64,000 bases of DNA, from NCBI GenBank assembly GCA_035545735.1, contig DASZXS010000068.1, positions 62,001-126,000 of the forward strand. The letters run 5' to 3'. Below are positions 62,248 to 64,000 of the stretch, one piece after another. Each line of letters opens with the position of its first letter. Position 1 is the first letter of the stretch. Origin of the DNA: JAJYKC01 sp035545735. GTDB lineage: Bacteria; Acidobacteriota; Terriglobia; Bryobacterales; Bryobacteraceae. The translations under genes were made by a program, and so were the position numbers. The notes below the pieces were generated by a model. That model saw only the letters and a program-made list of their open reading frames with translations. It made no database searches and was not told where the DNA came from.

Positions 62248-63287
62248 GCCGTTTCTTCCATGCGTTTCAGCTGCCCGCAGGCGGCGAAAATGTCGCGGCC
62301 GCGCGGCTTGCGCAGGAAGCACGGAAGGCTGCGCCGCACAATCGCCTGAAAGGCCGCCACGCTCTGAGGCTCGGGCGTCCCGAAGGGGATCCCCGGTCCG
62401 GGATTCAAGGCGATCAGGTTCACTTTGCAGTTGAGATTCGCGAGCAGCTTCACCACGCGGCGCGCATCCGCGGCCGTATCGTTGATGTCCTTCAGCAGCA
62501 CATATTCAAACGTCAATTTTTCCCACGGGCGCAGTGGGTACCGCCGGCATGCCTCCAGCAGCTCCTTGAGATGGTATTTTCGCGTGATCGGCATCAGCTC
62601 CTGGCGCTGCTCTTCGTTGGACGCGTTGAGCGAGATGGCGAGCTTCGGGCGCACCGTTTCCCGCCCCAGCTCCTCCATCTTGGGAATGATGCCGGATGTC
62701 GAAACGGTGATGCGGCGCTGCGAAATGCCGATACCCTCCGGGTCGGTAAGCAGGCGGGTGGCTTTCACGACATTGGGAAGGTTCAGCAGCGGCTCGCCCA
62801 TTCCCATCATCACCAGGTTCAGCCGTGAATCCGTGGCCGCGAGATGGTGCTCGCGCATCACGTAGAGCACTTGCCCTACAATTTCTCCGGCGGTGAGATT
62901 GCGTTCCAGCCCCATGAGCGCGGTAAGGCAGAAGCGGCAGTTCACCGGGCAGCCCACCTGGCTCGAAATGCAGATCGTATCGCGGCCCTCTTCGGGCATC
63001 AGGACGGTCTCAACGGTTCTCCCGTCCTCGAGCGAGAGCAAATACCTCCGCGTTCCGTCGATCGATTCATAACGGGCGGCCAAATGGGGCATTCCGAGCG
63101 AATGCTTGGATGCGAGCGAACTGCGCACCGGCTTGGGAAGGGTGGAAATCTGGGTGAGATCGGAGACCTGCCGCCGGTAGACGGCGTCATAGATCTGCCG
63201 GGCGCGAAAAGAAGGTTGGTCCTTTCCGGCCGCCTCGCTCAACGCTTCCTGCAGATCGGGAAGCTCCATTCCCACAATTGGCCGCAC
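62244..63287 (-). CDS. rlmN: 23S rRNA (adenine2503-C2)-methyltransferase RlmN
   Basis: 347 aa from a GTG (the ATG at 63269 is an alternative). Radical-SAM cysteines C113, C117 and C120 lie in CPVNCRFC, followed by GMGEPLLNL and the C-terminal FAACGQL, whose Cys forms the methyl-transfer intermediate. The N-terminal domain with FRARQIYDAVY binds RNA. It methylates A2503 of 23S rRNA and A37 of some tRNAs. It follows the amidase gene by 8 nt. Confidence 0.96.
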   Translation of the reverse strand: MRPIVGMELPDLQEALSEAAGKDQPSFRARQIYDAVYRRQVSDLTQISTLPKPVRSSLASKHSLGMPHLAARYESIDGTRRYLLSLEDGRTVETVLMPEEGRDTICISSQVGCPVNCRFCLTALMGLERNLTAGEIVGQVLYVMREHHLAATDSRLNLVMMGMGEPLLNLPNVVKATRLLTDPEGIGISQRRITVSTSGIIPKMEELGRETVRPKLAISLNASNEEQRQELMPITRKYHLKELLEACRRYPLRPWEKLTFEYVLLKDINDTAADARRVVKLLANLNCKVNLIALNPGPGIPFGTPEPQSVAAFQAIVRRSLPCFLRKPRGRDIFAACGQLKRMEETA

Positions 63288-63295
63288 AATCTATT

Positions 63296-64000
63296 TTAGG
63301 CTTCGAAGGACACGGTCGATAACATCCGCGGGGCCTTTCGAATCCGGGTGGACTGCTCGAACGCGTAGGCGAATTTCAGTAAGGCGGGCTCGCTCCAGGC
63401 CGCTCCGAAAAAGGAGATTCCCACGGGAAGCCCGAAAATGAACCCCGCCGGGACGGTAATGTGAGGGTATCCGGCCATGGCGGCGGGCGTCGAACAGCCG
63501 CCCGAGTCGTTGTCTCCGTTCACCCAGTCGATTGTCCAGGCCGGTCCGGCCGTGGGACCGATGAGAGCATCCAGCTTGTATTTTGCAATGGCCGCATCAA
63601 TGCCTTCCGCTTGCGACAGGCGATGGCTGCGCTCGACGGCATCCAGGTATTTCGGCTCGGTGAGCGGCCCGCGTCCTTCGGCGCGCTCGAAAATCTCCTG
63701 GCCAAAATACGGCATCTCGCGCTTGTGCTCCCTCTGGTTGAAAGCAATCAGTTCGGTCAGCGAGTGAAAGCGCGCAGTCGAGCCGCGGCTTTCGAGGTAG
63801 TGGTTGATGCCGGTTTTGAATTCGTACGAAAGAACCAGCCCTTCCGCGTCCTCGAAGTTCCAGTTGGAGGGAGGGTCGGCTGGATCGACGATCTCCGCGC
63901 CCTGCTTCTTCATTCCGGCGATGGCATCCTCCATGATCCTGTCTACGGCCGGGTTGAATCCGAAGAACTTACGCGCCACTCCCAGACGCGCGCCGCGCAG
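63296..64000 (-). CDS. Amidase-signature family protein, C-terminal part (partial)
   Basis: The frame is open at the right edge (64000), so about 235 C-terminal residues are visible. They match the late part of the amidase-signature family: GVARKFFG near the start, LDALIGPTAGPAWTIDW, AMAGYPHITVPAGF and LPVGISFFGAAWSEPALLKFAYAFEQ. The catalytic Ser-cisSer-Lys triad lies upstream, outside the window. The rlmN gene follows 8 nt later. The substrate amide cannot be inferred. Confidence 0.9.
   Translation of the reverse strand: MRGARLGVARKFFGFNPAVDRIMEDAIAGMKKQGAEIVDPADPPSNWNFEDAEGLVLSYEFKTGINHYLESRGSTARFHSLTELIAFNQREHKREMPYFGQEIFERAEGRGPLTEPKYLDAVERSHRLSQAEGIDAAIAKYKLDALIGPTAGPAWTIDWVNGDNDSGGCSTPAAMAGYPHITVPAGFIFGLPVGISFFGAAWSEPALLKFAYAFEQSTRIRKAPRMLSTVSFEA

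Noticed and set aside
1..64000. tRNA, rRNA, CRISPR, insertion sequence or prophage
   Set aside because: Intergenic gaps are all under 300 bases and none holds a repeat array, transposase gene or cloverleaf-like sequence that I could recognise.

Overview
The window is a dense, GC-rich bacterial chromosome segment. Its content points to an acidobacterium of the Solibacter/Bryobacter type: two SusC/Oar-like TonB-dependent receptors with an N-terminal carboxypeptidase-regulatory domain and no SusD partner, a PadR regulator paired with an acidobacterial-type duplicated ABC permease (ADOP), an orphan HEAT-repeat protein, and many exported oxidoreductases and esterases. This placement is inference from gene families; no rRNA or tRNA is present. 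I see no CRISPR array, insertion sequence, phage gene or tRNA, and no gap above 300 bases lacks a gene.

Layout. 1-2778: end of a flippase-like membrane protein, nrdR and the primary sigma factor rpoD. 2805-9066: a cytochrome c/copper monooxygenase-like fusion, yidD with a small zinc-ribbon membrane protein, an orphan TonB-dependent receptor and a ChbG-type deacetylase. 9213-12254: PadR-ADOP pair. 12267-14944: a translationally coupled pair of membrane proteins of unknown role with His-rich motifs. 15030-18337: HEAT protein, galactonate dehydratase-like enzyme, esterase. 18481-20734: DGPF/YCII protein, DHFR-like protein and an ECF42-type sigma factor. 20673-24052: CocE-type hydrolase, DUF5995 protein, GNAT.

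24049-38481 looks like a carbohydrate-derivative utilisation locus. A six-gene leftward unit (tandem alpha/beta hydrolase, NagB-like deaminase, LacI regulator, PmoA-like DUF6807 protein, sugar isomerase-like protein, Gfo/Idh/MocA oxidoreductase) diverges from a rightward unit (TonB-dependent receptor, sulfite-oxidase-like molybdoenzyme, TPR protein, Tat-exported Gfo/Idh/MocA oxidoreductase). The shared intergenic region carries nested direct and inverted repeats.

39171-49272: DEAD-box helicase; the imuA-imuB-dnaE2 translesion mutagenesis cassette with a divergent sigma-like gene; an ATP-grasp enzyme and a serine carboxypeptidase. 49288-57229: UppP, a tandem pair of proteins that resemble Gfo/Idh/MocA enzymes but lack the dinucleotide-binding glycines, an M19-type dipeptidase with an altered metal motif, an exported D-2-hydroxyacid dehydrogenase and an exported (alpha/alpha)6 glycosidase. 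57248-64000: Bax-inhibitor-1 family protein, SpoIIE-type phosphatase, LOG-family protein, FmdB-type zinc ribbon, an S41 (CtpA-type) protein whose Ser-Lys dyad is replaced by two Asp residues, a cyclase-family hydrolase, rlmN and a partial amidase.

The strongest leads for new biology are the S41 pseudoprotease/FmdB pair, the divergent Gfo/Idh-like tandem pair with its neighbours, the cytochrome c-copper monooxygenase fusion, and the 12267-14944 membrane module.
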